A stretch of 48,980 bases of DNA, taken from positions 1 to 48,980 of the forward strand of contig CAKTTL010000010.1 of NCBI GenBank assembly GCA_934615235.1. Reading direction: 5' to 3'. The position numbers were made by a program, and so were the translations under genes. Positions 1 through 8,288 of this stretch are shown here, one piece after another. The DNA comes from an uncultured Clostridia bacterium (lineage in GTDB: Bacteria; Bacillota; Clostridia; Christensenellales; Aristaeellaceae). The notes under the pieces were generated by a model, which was not told the DNA's origin, made no database searches, and saw nothing but the letters and a program-made list of their open reading frames with translations. Positions within the stretch are counted from its first letter, which is position 1, and every line of letters begins with the position of its first letter.

Positions 1-42
1 TGTTTTTCTCAGTTTATTTCCTTTCTCCGGCAATGTCAATCC

Positions 43-79
43 AAAAAAGCGACCCGTTTCCCTGTACAAAGGAAACGGG
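43..79 (-). terminator. Rho-independent terminator after the ABC exporter operon
   Basis: The arms CCCGTTTCC (53-61) and GGAAACGGG (71-79) form a perfect 9 bp stem with a 9 nt loop. On the minus strand the stem is followed after four bases by six T (the A run at 43-48). This fits an intrinsic terminator for the minus-strand ABC genes that end at 199. The rest of 1-198 holds only the family A hairpin at 131-174; I see no gene in it. Confidence 0.75.
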
Positions 80-101
80 CCGAACTTTATTGACAGGCTG
101 C

Positions 102-174
102 GCCCAAAACGGTTTCTTTCGGAAGGGGGTCTGGGGGAAACCCTTTCTTTCTCTAAAGAAAGGGTTTCCCCCAG
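102..174 (-). repeat. Family A long-hairpin repeat, copy 1
   Basis: A perfect 20 bp stem (131-150 with 155-174) and a CTCT loop begins 24 bases after the stop codon of the ABC gene. Its flank at 102-130 (a GGTTTCTTTCGGA-type stretch, then GGGGGTCT) recurs at the other family A copies near 11713, 32805 and 36000. The order is always gene stop, hairpin, flank, so the element is oriented with the upstream gene. There is no T tract beside the stem, so it is not a textbook terminator. Confidence 0.7.
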
Positions 175-198
175 CCGTTTCTCCCCGTCGTCTCTCTG

Positions 199-2082
199 TC
201 AGCTCAACTCAAACGCGCCGGTGTAGAGCTGGTAATACCGGCCCTTCTGGGCGATGAGGTCGTCGTGCGTGCCGCGCTCGATGATGCGGCCGTTTTCAAG
301 AACCATGATGGCCTGCGAGTTGCGGACGGTGGAAAGGCGGTGCGCGATAACGAAGACCGTGCGGCCTTCCATGAGCTTATCCATGCCCTTTTCGATGAGC
401 GCCTCGGTGCGGGTGTCGATGGAGCTGGTGGCTTCGTCGAGGATGAGCACCGGCGGATCGGCGACGGCCGCGCGCGCGATGGCGAGCAGCTGGCGCTGGC
501 CCTGCGAAAGGTTCGCGCCGTCGGCGGTGAGGACGGTGTCGTATCCCTGGGGGAGATGCTCGATGAAGAAGTGCGCGTTGGCCAGCTGCGCAGCAGCCTC
601 GACTTCCTCGTCGGTCGCGTCCAGGCGGCCGTAGCGGATGTTCTCACGGACGGTTCCGGTGAACAGGTGCGTATCCTGCAGCACCATCGCCAGCGAACGG
701 CGCAGATCGGGCTTCTTGATCTTTTCGATGTTGATGCCGTCGTAGCGAATCTTGCCGTCGGTCAGGTCGTAGAAGCGGTTGATGAGGTTGGTGATGGTCG
801 TCTTGCCCGCGCCGGTGGAGCCGACGAAGGCGATCTTCTCGCCCGGCCGCGCATAGAGCGATACGTCGTGCAGCACCGTCTTTTCCGGCACATAGCCGAA
901 GGTGACATGCTCGAAGACCACGTCGCCCCTGAGCTCGGTATAGGTCACGGTGCCGTCGCTGTGCGGATGGCGCCAGGCCCACAGATGCGTATGCTCCTTC
1001 GTCTCGGCAAGGCTGCCGTCGGGCAGGCGTTTGGCGTTGACCAGCTCAACGTAGCCGTTGTCGGTTTCGACGGGCGTATCAATCACGTCGAAGATGCGTT
1101 CTGCGCCCGCAAGGGCCATAAGAATGTTGTTGAACTGCTGCGAGAGCTGCGTGATGGGGTTGAAGAAGGAACGCGTATACTGCAGGAAGCTGGTGAGCGA
1201 GCCGATATCCATCGCGCCCGCGAGGATCAGCGCGGAGCCGGCCGCAGCCGTGATGGCGTAGTGAATGTGCGCGAGGTTGTTCATGATCGGGCCGAGGATG
1301 CTCGCGAACGTGTTCGCGCCGGTCACCTGCCTGCAGAGCTGATCGTTCAGCTCGGCGAAGCGGGCCTTCGCCGCTTCCTCATGGTTGAAGACCTTGACGA
1401 CCTTCTGGCCTTCGATCATCTCTTCGATATAGCCGTTCACCGCGCCGACGCTCTTTTGCTGGCCGACGAAGTAGTTCTTGCTCTTGCCGCCGATTTTCTT
1501 GGTCAGGAACATGATAACGCAGATGGAGAGAATGACGATGACCATCAGCACCGGGCTGAGGACGATCATCATCACCAGCGTGGAGACGACGGTAATCAGC
1601 GAAGAGAACGTCTGCGGGAGGCTCTGGCTGAGCAGCTCGCGCAGGGTGTCGGTGTCGTTGGTGTAGCGGCTCATCAGCTCGCCGTGGGTGTGCGTGTCGA
1701 AATAGCGGATCGGCAGATCCTCCATATGATCGAACAGATCCTCACGGATACGGCAGAGCGCGCCCGTCGAAACGGAAAGCATGAGCCGGCTGTACATGTA
1801 GCTCGCGCACGCGCCGATCGCGTAAACACAAAGCAGCAGCACGATCATCTTCAGGAAGCCGCCAAGCTCGGCGCTGCCCGTCGCCGCAAAGGGGACGATG
1901 TATTCGTTCAGAATCGGCTTGAGCATGTACGTGCCCGCCACGCCCGCGAGGGCGCTGAGCAGAATGCCGATCACAACGAAGACAAGCCGGAGCTTATAAG
2001 GGCTGAGATATTTCAAAATGCGCGCGATTGTCTTTTTTGCGTCCTTGGGTTTCCCCATGGCCATTCTTCTCGGTCCCGGCAT
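199..2082 (-). CDS. ABC exporter half-transporter, catalytically canonical subunit
   Basis: This 627-residue type IV ABC exporter half has about six membrane segments (residues 30-320) and a C-terminal nucleotide-binding domain. Walker A is GSTGAGKTT (about 420), the signature is LSQGQ (about 524) and Walker B ends in the catalytic Glu of DEATSS (about 549). A His/Trp-rich insert containing HTHLWAWRHPHSDG lies between the two domains. The start overlaps the stop of the upstream ABC gene by one base (TGATG), with AAAGGAG ten bases upstream; Met7 and Met9 are less likely starts. Together with its neighbour it should form a heterodimeric drug or lipid exporter in the cytoplasmic membrane, in which this subunit supplies the canonical Walker B. 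The substrate is unknown. The upstream MarR gene suggests control by a small ligand. Confidence 0.93.
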   Translation of the reverse strand: MPGPRRMAMGKPKDAKKTIARILKYLSPYKLRLVFVVIGILLSALAGVAGTYMLKPILNEYIVPFAATGSAELGGFLKMIVLLLCVYAIGACASYMYSRLMLSVSTGALCRIREDLFDHMEDLPIRYFDTHTHGELMSRYTNDTDTLRELLSQSLPQTFSSLITVVSTLVMMIVLSPVLMVIVILSICVIMFLTKKIGGKSKNYFVGQQKSVGAVNGYIEEMIEGQKVVKVFNHEEAAKARFAELNDQLCRQVTGANTFASILGPIMNNLAHIHYAITAAAGSALILAGAMDIGSLTSFLQYTRSFFNPITQLSQQFNNILMALAGAERIFDVIDTPVETDNGYVELVNAKRLPDGSLAETKEHTHLWAWRHPHSDGTVTYTELRGDVVFEHVTFGYVPEKTVLHDVSLYARPGEKIAFVGSTGAGKTTITNLINRFYDLTDGKIRYDGINIEKIKKPDLRRSLAMVLQDTHLFTGTVRENIRYGRLDATDEEVEAAAQLANAHFFIEHLPQGYDTVLTADGANLSQGQRQLLAIARAAVADPPVLILDEATSSIDTRTEALIEKGMDKLMEGRTVFVIAHRLSTVRNSQAIMVLENGRIIERGTHDDLIAQKGRYYQLYTGAFELS

Positions 2083-3809
2083 CAGGCCTCAGCTCCTTTC
2101 ATCTGGGAGGTATACACCTCGCGGTAGATTTCACTGCGCGCCATCAGTTCGTCGTGCGTGCCGACGTCCTCAATGCGGCCGTCGTTGAGGACGACGATGC
2201 GATCCGCATCCATAACGGAGGCGATGCGCTGAGCGATGATGAGCGTGGTGATGTGGTTGAATTCGTCGCGCAGAGCGCGTCGAATGCTCGCGTCTGTCGC
2301 GGTATCGACGGCGCTGGTGCTGTCGTCGAGAATGACGACCTTCGGATGCTTGAACAGCGCGCGCGCGATGCACAGACGCTGCTTCTGGCCGCCGGAAACG
2401 TTCACGCCGCCCTGGCCGAGATCGGTGTCGTAGCCGTCGGGGAAGCTCATGATGAAATCATGCGCCTGCGCCGCGCGGCAGGCCGCCTCGATTTCCTCCT
2501 GCGTGGCGTTCTTGTCGCCCCAGCGGAGGTTGTCGCGAATGCTGCCGGAGAAGAGGACGTTCTTCTGCAGCACCATGGCCACCGCATCGCGCAGCGCTTC
2601 GATATCGTAATCGCGCACGTCGCGGCCGCCGACGCACACCTTGCCCCTGGATACGTCGTACAGGCGCGGAATCAGCTGCACAAGCGTGGACTTTGCCGAG
2701 CCCGTGCCGCCGATAATGCCGATCGTCTCGCCCGATTTGATGTGCAGGTTCACATCGGAGAGGATATAATTATCCGAATCCTTCTTGTAGTTGAAATACA
2801 CGTCGTCGAAATCGATCGAACCGTCGGGGATTTCCCTGACGGGGTTTTCGCCGTTCTGGATATCCGGCACTTCGTCGAGCACCTCGATGATACGGCCCAG
2901 GGACGCGCGGGAAAGGACGAGGTTGAGGAAGAGCATGGACATCATCATCAGGGACATCAGAATCTGCGTGACATAGCTGATGAAGCTGATCAGCTCGCCC
3001 GTGAGCATCGTGCCCTGGACGATCTTGTTGCCGCCGAACCAGAGCACCGCGCAGATGCAGACGTAGACGATCATCTGCATGATGGGCATCATGAAGATAA
3101 TCAGCTTTTCCGCCTTCAGCTGCATCTGGCGCACATCCTCGGCGCTCTTGTTGAATTTCTCTTTCTCGTAATCCGAGCGGACGAACGCCTTGACCACGCG
3201 AATGGCGATGAGGTTCTCCTGCACGGAAGCGTTGAGCGCGTCGTACTTTTTGAGCATCGCGGCAAAGCGCGGATGCGCCTTGGTCATCACAAGCCCGATG
3301 GCCACGGCGAGAATCGGCACGGCGACGAAGAAAATCATCACCAGCTCGCCGTTGATGCGCGCGGCGAGGATGGTGGCGATCACCAGCATGAACGGCGCGC
3401 GGAAGAGCATGCGCGTGCACATCATGACCATATTCTGCGCGTTGTTTACGTCCGTGGTCATGCGGGTGACGAGCGAAGCCGTGCTGAAGCGGTCAATGTT
3501 GAAAAACGAGAAGGTCTGCACCTTGTCGAAAAGCGCCTTGCGCAGCTGCTTTGCAAAGCCTGCGCCGCCGACCGATGAAAACCGCGCCGCGCCCGCGCCG
3601 AAGGCGAGCGAGCAGACGCTCATGAGCACCATCAGGCCGCCGATTTTGAGCACATAGCCCAGATTGCTCCCGGCGATGCCGACGTCGACGATTTTGCCCA
3701 TCAAAAGCGGAATCAGCGTTTCCATCAGCACTTCGCCGATCATCATGACCGGCGTAATCAGAAGGAATTTGCGGTAATTCCTCGTAAACGGCCAAAGTTT
3801 CTTAATCAT
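2082..3809 (-). CDS. ABC exporter half-transporter, degenerate-site subunit
   Basis: This 575-residue ABC exporter half is the partner of the gene ending at 199. It has a membrane domain (about 15-310) and a nucleotide-binding domain. Walker A reads GGTGSAKST (about 368), with Ala in place of the last Gly of GxxGxGKS. The signature is VSGGQ, but the residue after Walker B is Asp (LDDSTSAVD, about 495) instead of catalytic Glu. Such asymmetry is known from heterodimeric exporters of the BmrCD and TM287/288 type, where one ATP site is degenerate. It overlaps the MarR gene upstream by 8 bases and the next ABC gene by one, so all three are one transcription unit with translational coupling. Confidence 0.93.
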   Translation of the reverse strand: MIKKLWPFTRNYRKFLLITPVMMIGEVLMETLIPLLMGKIVDVGIAGSNLGYVLKIGGLMVLMSVCSLAFGAGAARFSSVGGAGFAKQLRKALFDKVQTFSFFNIDRFSTASLVTRMTTDVNNAQNMVMMCTRMLFRAPFMLVIATILAARINGELVMIFFVAVPILAVAIGLVMTKAHPRFAAMLKKYDALNASVQENLIAIRVVKAFVRSDYEKEKFNKSAEDVRQMQLKAEKLIIFMMPIMQMIVYVCICAVLWFGGNKIVQGTMLTGELISFISYVTQILMSLMMMSMLFLNLVLSRASLGRIIEVLDEVPDIQNGENPVREIPDGSIDFDDVYFNYKKDSDNYILSDVNLHIKSGETIGIIGGTGSAKSTLVQLIPRLYDVSRGKVCVGGRDVRDYDIEALRDAVAMVLQKNVLFSGSIRDNLRWGDKNATQEEIEAACRAAQAHDFIMSFPDGYDTDLGQGGVNVSGGQKQRLCIARALFKHPKVVILDDSTSAVDTATDASIRRALRDEFNHITTLIIAQRIASVMDADRIVVLNDGRIEDVGTHDELMARSEIYREVYTSQMKGAEA

Positions 3810-4305
3810 CCGTTTCCTCCATCTTCTCTTTCTGCTGGTCGTAAAGGAAGGCCGTGCAGGGGTTCAGATCGCGGAATTCGTCGCCCGCAAGGTTGTCGAA
3901 CAACCGATCGAGCAGACTGCTGAGCGTTTCCATCTCCTCATCGGAAAGCCCCTCAAACATCTTTTCATCCAGCGAATCAAAAAAGTCGCGACTGCGCGCT
4001 GCGATTTCCTTCGCCTTTTCGGTGGCGTAAATGCGCTTGCAGCGCTGATCCTGCGTGTCTTCCCGGCGTTGTACGAGCCCGTCGCGCTCCATCCGGCGCA
4101 GCGTCACCGCAACCGACGCGGGTGAAATGCGCAGCTGCTCTGCAACTTCAATCTGCGTGCAGCCCTCGTTGTGCAGGAGCACCTGCAGCATGGGGAACCT
4201 GCCGCGCTGCAGACCGATGCCGTCGAAAAACCGGTCGCTTAAAATTTTGCGCACCAGATCGTTTCGCGAAATCTGCCAGACGAGCCTGCGATGTTCTTCT
4301 GCCAT
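3802..4305 (-). CDS. MarR-family transcriptional regulator
   Basis: The 167-residue protein has a winged helix-turn-helix (about residues 45-110: TQIEVAEQLRISPASVAVTL followed by the wing DTQDQRCKR). MarR proteins bind DNA as dimers and usually repress the adjacent efflux genes until a phenolic or lipophilic ligand is bound. GGAAAGGAGG stands just before the ATG. It leads an operon with two overlapping ABC exporter genes. The promoter carries three phased 12 bp repeats, the likely autoregulatory operators. Family is clear; ligand unknown. Confidence 0.92.
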   Translation of the reverse strand: MAEEHRRLVWQISRNDLVRKILSDRFFDGIGLQRGRFPMLQVLLHNEGCTQIEVAEQLRISPASVAVTLRRMERDGLVQRREDTQDQRCKRIYATEKAKEIAARSRDFFDSLDEKMFEGLSDEEMETLSSLLDRLFDNLAGDEFRDLNPCTAFLYDQQKEKMEETDD

Positions 4306-4344
4306 TTTCGTCCTCCTTTCCGTTAAACCTGTAAATCATCGGCA

Positions 4345-4373
4345 ATTATACAGCGCAAACTTTTAATTGTCAA
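4345..4373 (-). promoter_or_regulatory. Consensus sigma-A promoter of the MarR-ABC operon
   Basis: On the minus strand TTGACA (4368-4373) and TATAAT (4345-4350) are separated by exactly 17 bp. Both hexamers match the consensus perfectly. Transcription would start near 4338, giving a leader of about 33 nt. Such a strong promoter implies that its output is set by repression. Confidence 0.85.
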
Positions 4374-4398
4374 CCGTTTAATTATAAACCGTTTAATT
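4357..4398. promoter_or_regulatory. Three phased direct repeats, likely MarR operator
   Basis: AAACTTTTAATT (4357), AACCGTTTAATT (4372) and AACCGTTTAATT (4387) recur at an exact 15 bp spacing. They cover the spacer, the -35 box and the region upstream. The placement fits autorepression by the adjacent MarR protein; the assignment is inferred from position. Confidence 0.6.
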
Positions 4399-4429
4399 TT
4401 ATTTTTCCCGCGCTGTCCCGCCCCAAAAC

Positions 4430-4530
4430 GGGCGCGCCAGCGCCCGAACCTTCTTCAACGCCGCATTCCGCCTCCCTTTCGCTTTACCTATCCCCTTTCT
4501 CTCTTTGCCGGGCGCGCCAGCGCCCGAACC
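4430..4530. repeat. 21 bp palindromic direct repeat, two copies
   Basis: A 21 bp sequence at 4430-4450 recurs without change at 4510-4530. It begins GGGCGCGCCAGCGCCC, which folds back on itself (GGGCGC and GCGCCC arms). It lies in the 526 bp gene-free stretch 4306-4831, which otherwise holds the MarR promoter, a family B repeat with an inserted element, and the nadD promoter. Confidence 0.6.
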
Positions 4531-4745
4531 GGGAGGTCCAGGAACCTCAGGTTCCTGGCAGGGGATTGGGGAAAATCGCGGAAATCTTCACGCCAGAACG
4601 GCTTGCCTTTTCGCGCAATGCTATGTCGTCTGCGGCTCGACGTACCTCCAGTACGCCTTCGCCTTGACTTCTTGCCTTGCACGAAAAAGCTGCGCCGCCT
4701 TGTCGCGCCGATCTCCGTGATTTTCCCCGGGGGACAGCGTCCCCC
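4531..4745 (+). repeat. Family B multi-hairpin repeat, interrupted copy
   Basis: Hairpin H1 (4538-4558, arms CCAGGAACC and GGTTCCTGG, loop TCA) and hairpin H2 (4729-4745, arms GGGGGAC and GTCCCCC) are the first two stems of family B. In intact copies near recA they are about 15 bases apart. Here a 161 bp element with its own inverted ends separates them. This is the only family B copy not directly downstream of a gene pointing the same way. Confidence 0.6.
4568..4728. mobile_element. 161 bp MITE-like insertion in a family B repeat
   Basis: The ends GGGGAAAATCGCGGA (4568-4582) and TCCGTGATTTTCCCC (4714-4728) are inverted repeats with one mismatch. The interior shares the stretch GACGTACC..CC..GTACGCCTTCG with the MITE at 40620-40944. 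The intact arrangement downstream of recA, where H1 and H2 lie close together, serves as the empty-site comparison. No coding capacity and no clear target duplication are visible, so a non-transposed variant remains possible. Confidence 0.5.
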
Positions 4746-4774
4746 TTGGCGTCTCCTCAGCGTCCCCTCGTTCC

Positions 4775-4803
4775 TTGAAAAAAAGCCCCAAATAGGATAT
4801 ACT
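4775..4803 (+). promoter_or_regulatory. Promoter of the nadD-rsfS unit
   Basis: TTGAAA (4775-4780) and TATACT (4798-4803) are 17 bp apart. The -10 ends 28 bases before the start codon, and nothing closer resembles a promoter. Confidence 0.65.
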
Positions 4804-4831
4804 GGAAGCAGAACGCGGAGAGGAAGAGACG

Positions 4832-5977
4832 ATGCGCAAAAGAATCGGCATGCTGGGGGGAACGTTCAACCCGATCCACCTGGGGCATTTGGAAATGGCG
4901 GCGCGGACGCAGGCGGCGCTTGCGCCGGATGAAATGATCCTCATGCCCGACGGCGACCCGCCGCACAAAACGCCGCAGGGGGCGACGGCCGAAGACCGGC
5001 TGCGCATGACGGAGCTGGCGGCCGCGGGGCGCTTCACGGTCTCGCGCATGGAGATCGACCGCCCCGGCAAAACCTATACGCTCGATACGCTCCGGGCGCT
5101 GCGCGCACAGGGAGCGGAGGAAATTTACATGGTCATCGGCGCGGACTCGCTGCGCGACCTGCCGCACTGGCATTGCCCGGAGCAGGTGTACGCGCTGTGC
5201 ACGTTCGTGGCGTTCGGCCGCGCGGGCTGCGCGTGGCCCGATACGCCCGCAGGCGCGAAGGTGATCCGGCTGGAAGCGGAAATCCCGCCGTTTTCGTCGA
5301 CAGAAATCCGCGCGCGCGTGCATCGCGGGCTGTCCATCGAGGGGATGACGGCGGACGCGGTCGTCGATTATATCGGCGCGAAGCGCCTCTACGACCCGCC
5401 CCGACTGCTCACCGACGCCGAAATGCGGCGCAAATTGCAGCAGACGCTGAACCCCAAACGCTACGCGCATGTGCTGGGCGTGGAGGAAACCGCGCGCCGG
5501 CTGGCGAATCTATACGGCGTGGACGAAGCGCAGGCCGGACTTGCGGGCCTGCTGCACGACTGCGCCAAAACGCCCGATACCGGGCGGCTGCTCGCCTGGG
5601 CGCGGCAGTACGAAGTTGATCCCGCGCTGCTGCCCGAGCGCGTGCCCGCCGTGTGGCACGGCCCCGTGGGCGAGGCGGTCGCGCGCGCCGAATACGGCGT
5701 GACGGACGCGGCCGTGCTGCGCGCCATCCGCACGCATACGACGGGCTGCGAAAACATGACCCCGCTCGACGAAACGCTCTACGTCGCCGATCTGATCGAA
5801 CCGGGCCGCACCTATCCCGGCGTGGACGAGGTGCGCGCGCTGGCCGAAAAAAGCCTCGACGAAGCCGTGCTGGCCGCCATGCGGCAAAAACTGGCATACG
5901 TTATAAAGAGCGGCAGCGCGCTCGATCCGCGCACGGCGCGCGCGCTGGAATGGCTGGAAAATAAATTATCCAAATAA
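4832..5977 (+). CDS. nadD: NadD-YqeK fusion: nicotinate-nucleotide adenylyltransferase / HD-domain Ap4A hydrolase
   Basis: Residues 1-195 are NadD: the GGTFNPIHLGH nucleotide-binding motif at 9-19 and the FSSTEIR motif near 155. NadD joins nicotinate mononucleotide and ATP to form deamido-NAD in NAD synthesis. Residues from about 200 to 381 are an HD domain of the YqeK type (YAHVLGVEETA, then LLHDCAK, then HTTG). YqeK is reported to hydrolyse Ap4A symmetrically. In most Bacillota these are two genes in the order nadD, yqeK, rsfS; here they are one 381-residue protein, followed by rsfS after 13 bases. No frameshift or internal stop is visible at the junction. Confidence 0.93.
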   Translation: MRKRIGMLGGTFNPIHLGHLEMAARTQAALAPDEMILMPDGDPPHKTPQGATAEDRLRMTELAAAGRFTVSRMEIDRPGKTYTLDTLRALRAQGAEEIYMVIGADSLRDLPHWHCPEQVYALCTFVAFGRAGCAWPDTPAGAKVIRLEAEIPPFSSTEIRARVHRGLSIEGMTADAVVDYIGAKRLYDPPRLLTDAEMRRKLQQTLNPKRYAHVLGVEETARRLANLYGVDEAQAGLAGLLHDCAKTPDTGRLLAWARQYEVDPALLPERVPAVWHGPVGEAVARAEYGVTDAAVLRAIRTHTTGCENMTPLDETLYVADLIEPGRTYPGVDEVRALAEKSLDEAVLAAMRQKLAYVIKSGSALDPRTARALEWLENKLSK

Positions 5978-5990
5978 AGGAGGAGACCTC

Positions 5991-6341
5991 ATGGAGAAGG
6001 AACCGAAAACCCTCGCGCTGGAAGTTGCGAAACTTTTACGGGACAAAAGAGCGGAAGAGCTGCTCGTGCTGGATATTGAACATCTGACGGTGCTGGCAAG
6101 CTACATGGTCGTCTGCAGCGGCCGGTCTACGATTCAGGTCAAGGCCCTGGCTGACGAGCTCGAGGAAAAGCTGCCCGAGCAGCAGCCCATCCGCCGCGAA
6201 GGCTACGCCGAAGGCCGCTGGATCGTGCTGGACTACGGCAGCGTGCTGGTGCATATCTTCCATGAGCAGGAGCGCGAATATTATCACATGGAGCGCCTGT
6301 GGATGGACGGCACGAACCAGGTGGAAGTGCCCGAAGAATAA
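5991..6341 (+). CDS. rsfS: Ribosomal silencing factor RsfS
   Basis: This 116-residue protein of the Iojap/RsfS family contains the conserved stretches DIEHLTVLASYMVVCSG, WIVLDYGSVLVHIF and YYHMERLW. RsfS binds protein L14 on the large subunit and blocks joining to the small subunit when nutrients are scarce. AGGAGG lies before the ATG. It follows the nadD-yqeK fusion by 13 bases, keeping the usual gene order of this block. Confidence 0.95.
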   Translation: MEKEPKTLALEVAKLLRDKRAEELLVLDIEHLTVLASYMVVCSGRSTIQVKALADELEEKLPEQQPIRREGYAEGRWIVLDYGSVLVHIFHEQEREYYHMERLWMDGTNQVEVPEE

Positions 6342-6357
6342 ATTTGAAACGCACGGC

Positions 6358-6393
6358 AAATCCCGGAAAGCGGCGCGACGTTTTCCGGGATTT
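6358..6393 (+). terminator. Hairpin after rsfS
   Basis: AAATCCCGGAAA (6358-6369) pairs perfectly with TTTCCGGGATTT (6382-6393) around a 12 nt loop. Only a short T run follows, so termination may be partial. It separates rsfS from the next ABC pair. Confidence 0.6.
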
Positions 6394-6428
6394 GTTCTGC
6401 GGTCTCCGCACGAAGGGAGCATGATTTT

Positions 6429-7340
6429 ATGGACATGATCCGGATAGATCACCTGCAAAAGCATTTCGGCGACGTTCACGCGGTGAACGATCTGAGCTTC
6501 TGGGTGAAACCGGGCGAGCTGTTTGCGTTTCTCGGCGTAAACGGCGCGGGAAAATCGACCACCATCAACATCCTCTGCGGCCAGCTGAAAAAGGACGGCG
6601 GCAGCGTCTCCATCTGCGAGCTGGACGCGGACAAAGAGCCGGACGCGATCAAGCGCAGCCTCGGCGTCGTGTTTCAGGGCTCCGTGCTGGATAAGGAGCT
6701 TTCCGTCCGGGATAACCTTGAAAGCCGCGCGGCGCTTTACGGCATTCACGGCCCTGCCTTCCGCAGCCGCCTGGCGGAGCTTTCGCAGCTGCTGGACTTT
6801 TCCGACCTGCTGCGCCGCCCGCTCGGCAAGCTCTCCGGTGGCCAGCGCCGGCGCATCGATATCGCCCGCGCGCTGCTGCACGAGCCGAAAATTCTCATTC
6901 TCGACGAGCCCACGACCGGCCTGGATCCGCAGACCCGCAGCCTGCTCTGGTCGGTAATCGGCCGGCTGCGCAGGGAGCGGAACCTGACGGTCTTCCTCAC
7001 CACGCATTATATGGAAGAGGCGGCGGACGCCGATTATGTCGTCATTCTCGACCATGGCAGAATCGCCGCCGAAGGCACGCCCCTCCAGCTGAAAAACAGC
7101 TATACGGGCGATTTTATCACGCTCTACGGTGCAGACGAAGAAGCGGTGAAAACGCTCGGCGCGCCGTACGAGCGGCTGCGGGACGCGTTCCGCGTTTCCG
7201 TCCCCGATACGGCGGCGGCCACGAAGCTGATCCTCCGCCAGCCGGAACTGTTCACCGATTACGAAATCACCAAGGGCAAGATGGACGACGTTTTCCTGGC
7301 CGTTACCGGCAGAACGCTGAAGGGAGGCGAGCAGAAATGA
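6429..7340 (+). CDS. ABC transporter ATP-binding protein (DrrA-type)
   Basis: This is a 303-residue ATPase of an ABC-2 type exporter. Walker A is GVNGAGKSTT (about 35-44), the signature LSGGQRRR (about 137), Walker B LILDEPTTGLD (about 157), and the switch His lies in TTHYMEEA. An extended C-terminal segment follows the ATPase core, as in drug-resistance and daunorubicin-type transporters. AAGGGAG stands about ten bases before the ATG. The permease gene overlaps its stop by four bases (ATGA). Substrate not predictable. Confidence 0.93.
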   Translation: MDMIRIDHLQKHFGDVHAVNDLSFWVKPGELFAFLGVNGAGKSTTINILCGQLKKDGGSVSICELDADKEPDAIKRSLGVVFQGSVLDKELSVRDNLESRAALYGIHGPAFRSRLAELSQLLDFSDLLRRPLGKLSGGQRRRIDIARALLHEPKILILDEPTTGLDPQTRSLLWSVIGRLRRERNLTVFLTTHYMEEAADADYVVILDHGRIAAEGTPLQLKNSYTGDFITLYGADEEAVKTLGAPYERLRDAFRVSVPDTAAATKLILRQPELFTDYEITKGKMDDVFLAVTGRTLKGGEQK

Positions 7341-8230
7341 CAGGGCTTTGGGCGCTCGTCCGGCGCGATACGAAACTGTACTTCAAGGATAAGGGCATGT
7401 TCTTCTCCTCGCTGATTACCCCGATCATCCTGCTGGTGCTGTACGCAACGTTTTTGAAAAACGTATACGCCGATTCGTTCCGTTCGGCGCTTGGCGCCGC
7501 GGAGACATTCGTTTCCGACGCGCTTGTGAACGGCTGCGTGGGCGGGCAGCTGGTGTCTTCGCTGCTGGCGGTCTGCTGCGTTACGGTCGCGTTCTGCTCG
7601 AACCTGCTGATGATCCGGGACAAAACGACCGGCGCGCGCGGCGATCTGACCATCGCCCCGGTGCGCCCGGGCGCGCTGGGCCTCGGCTACTACCTCGCCA
7701 CGCTCTTTTCAACGCTGATCGTCACCGTTTCCACGACGGCGGTCTGCTTCGGCTATCTCGCCGTAACCGGCTGGTATCTGTCGGCCGGAGACGTGCTGCT
7801 CGTGCTGCTGGACGTTTTCCTTGTGACGATGTTCGGCACGGCGCTTTCCTCCTGCATCAACTTCTTTCTGACGACGGACGGGCAGGCTTCGGCGGTCGGC
7901 ACAATCGTCAGCGCGGGATACGGATTCGTCTGCGGCGCGTATATGCCCATTTCCAGCTTCGGAAGCGGCCTGCAGAAGGCATTGTCCTTCCTTCCGGGCA
8001 CATACGGCACGGCTCTGCTGCGCAATCATATGCTGCGCGGCGTTTTCGCCGAAATGAGCGCGCAGGGCTTTCCCGCGGCGGCGATTGACGCCATCCGGGA
8101 CGGGCTGGACTGCAGCCTTCGCTTTTTCGGCGCAACGGTGAGCCAGAGCGCGATGTACGCCGTCCTCTGCGGCAGCGTGGCGGCGCTGATCGGGATTTAC
8201 GTTGTCATCAACAGGATCAAAAAAAATTAA
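7337..8230 (+). CDS. ABC-2 type transporter permease
   Basis: This 297-residue membrane protein of the ABC-2 family has about six hydrophobic segments. One N-terminal segment (about 22-42) is followed by a long loop, then a cluster of five between about 70 and 295, with an amphipathic RPGALGLGYYLATL stretch. It partners the ATPase encoded just upstream, with a four-base overlap. The N-terminal KDKGMFFSSLITPIILLVLY matches the usual first helix of these exporters. Confidence 0.9.
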   Translation: MTGLWALVRRDTKLYFKDKGMFFSSLITPIILLVLYATFLKNVYADSFRSALGAAETFVSDALVNGCVGGQLVSSLLAVCCVTVAFCSNLLMIRDKTTGARGDLTIAPVRPGALGLGYYLATLFSTLIVTVSTTAVCFGYLAVTGWYLSAGDVLLVLLDVFLVTMFGTALSSCINFFLTTDGQASAVGTIVSAGYGFVCGAYMPISSFGSGLQKALSFLPGTYGTALLRNHMLRGVFAEMSAQGFPAAAIDAIRDGLDCSLRFFGATVSQSAMYAVLCGSVAALIGIYVVINRIKKN

Positions 8231-8253
8231 AAAGGGAAAAAATAAAGCGGTTC

Positions 8254-8284
8254 AAAAGGCGGTTCTGATTGAACCGCCTTTTTT
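8254..8284 (+). terminator. Strong intrinsic terminator
   Basis: AAAAGGCGGTTC (8254-8265) pairs perfectly with GAACCGCCTTTT (8271-8282) around a TGATT loop. The right arm runs into six T (8279-8284). It closes the ABC-2 operon and isolates gpr. Confidence 0.9.
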
Positions 8285-8288
8285 CCGC

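Noticed and set aside
265..2127. A 620-codon plus-strand open frame opposite the ABC gene
   Set aside because: Mirror of a clear ABC exporter gene; composition is that of a shadow frame.
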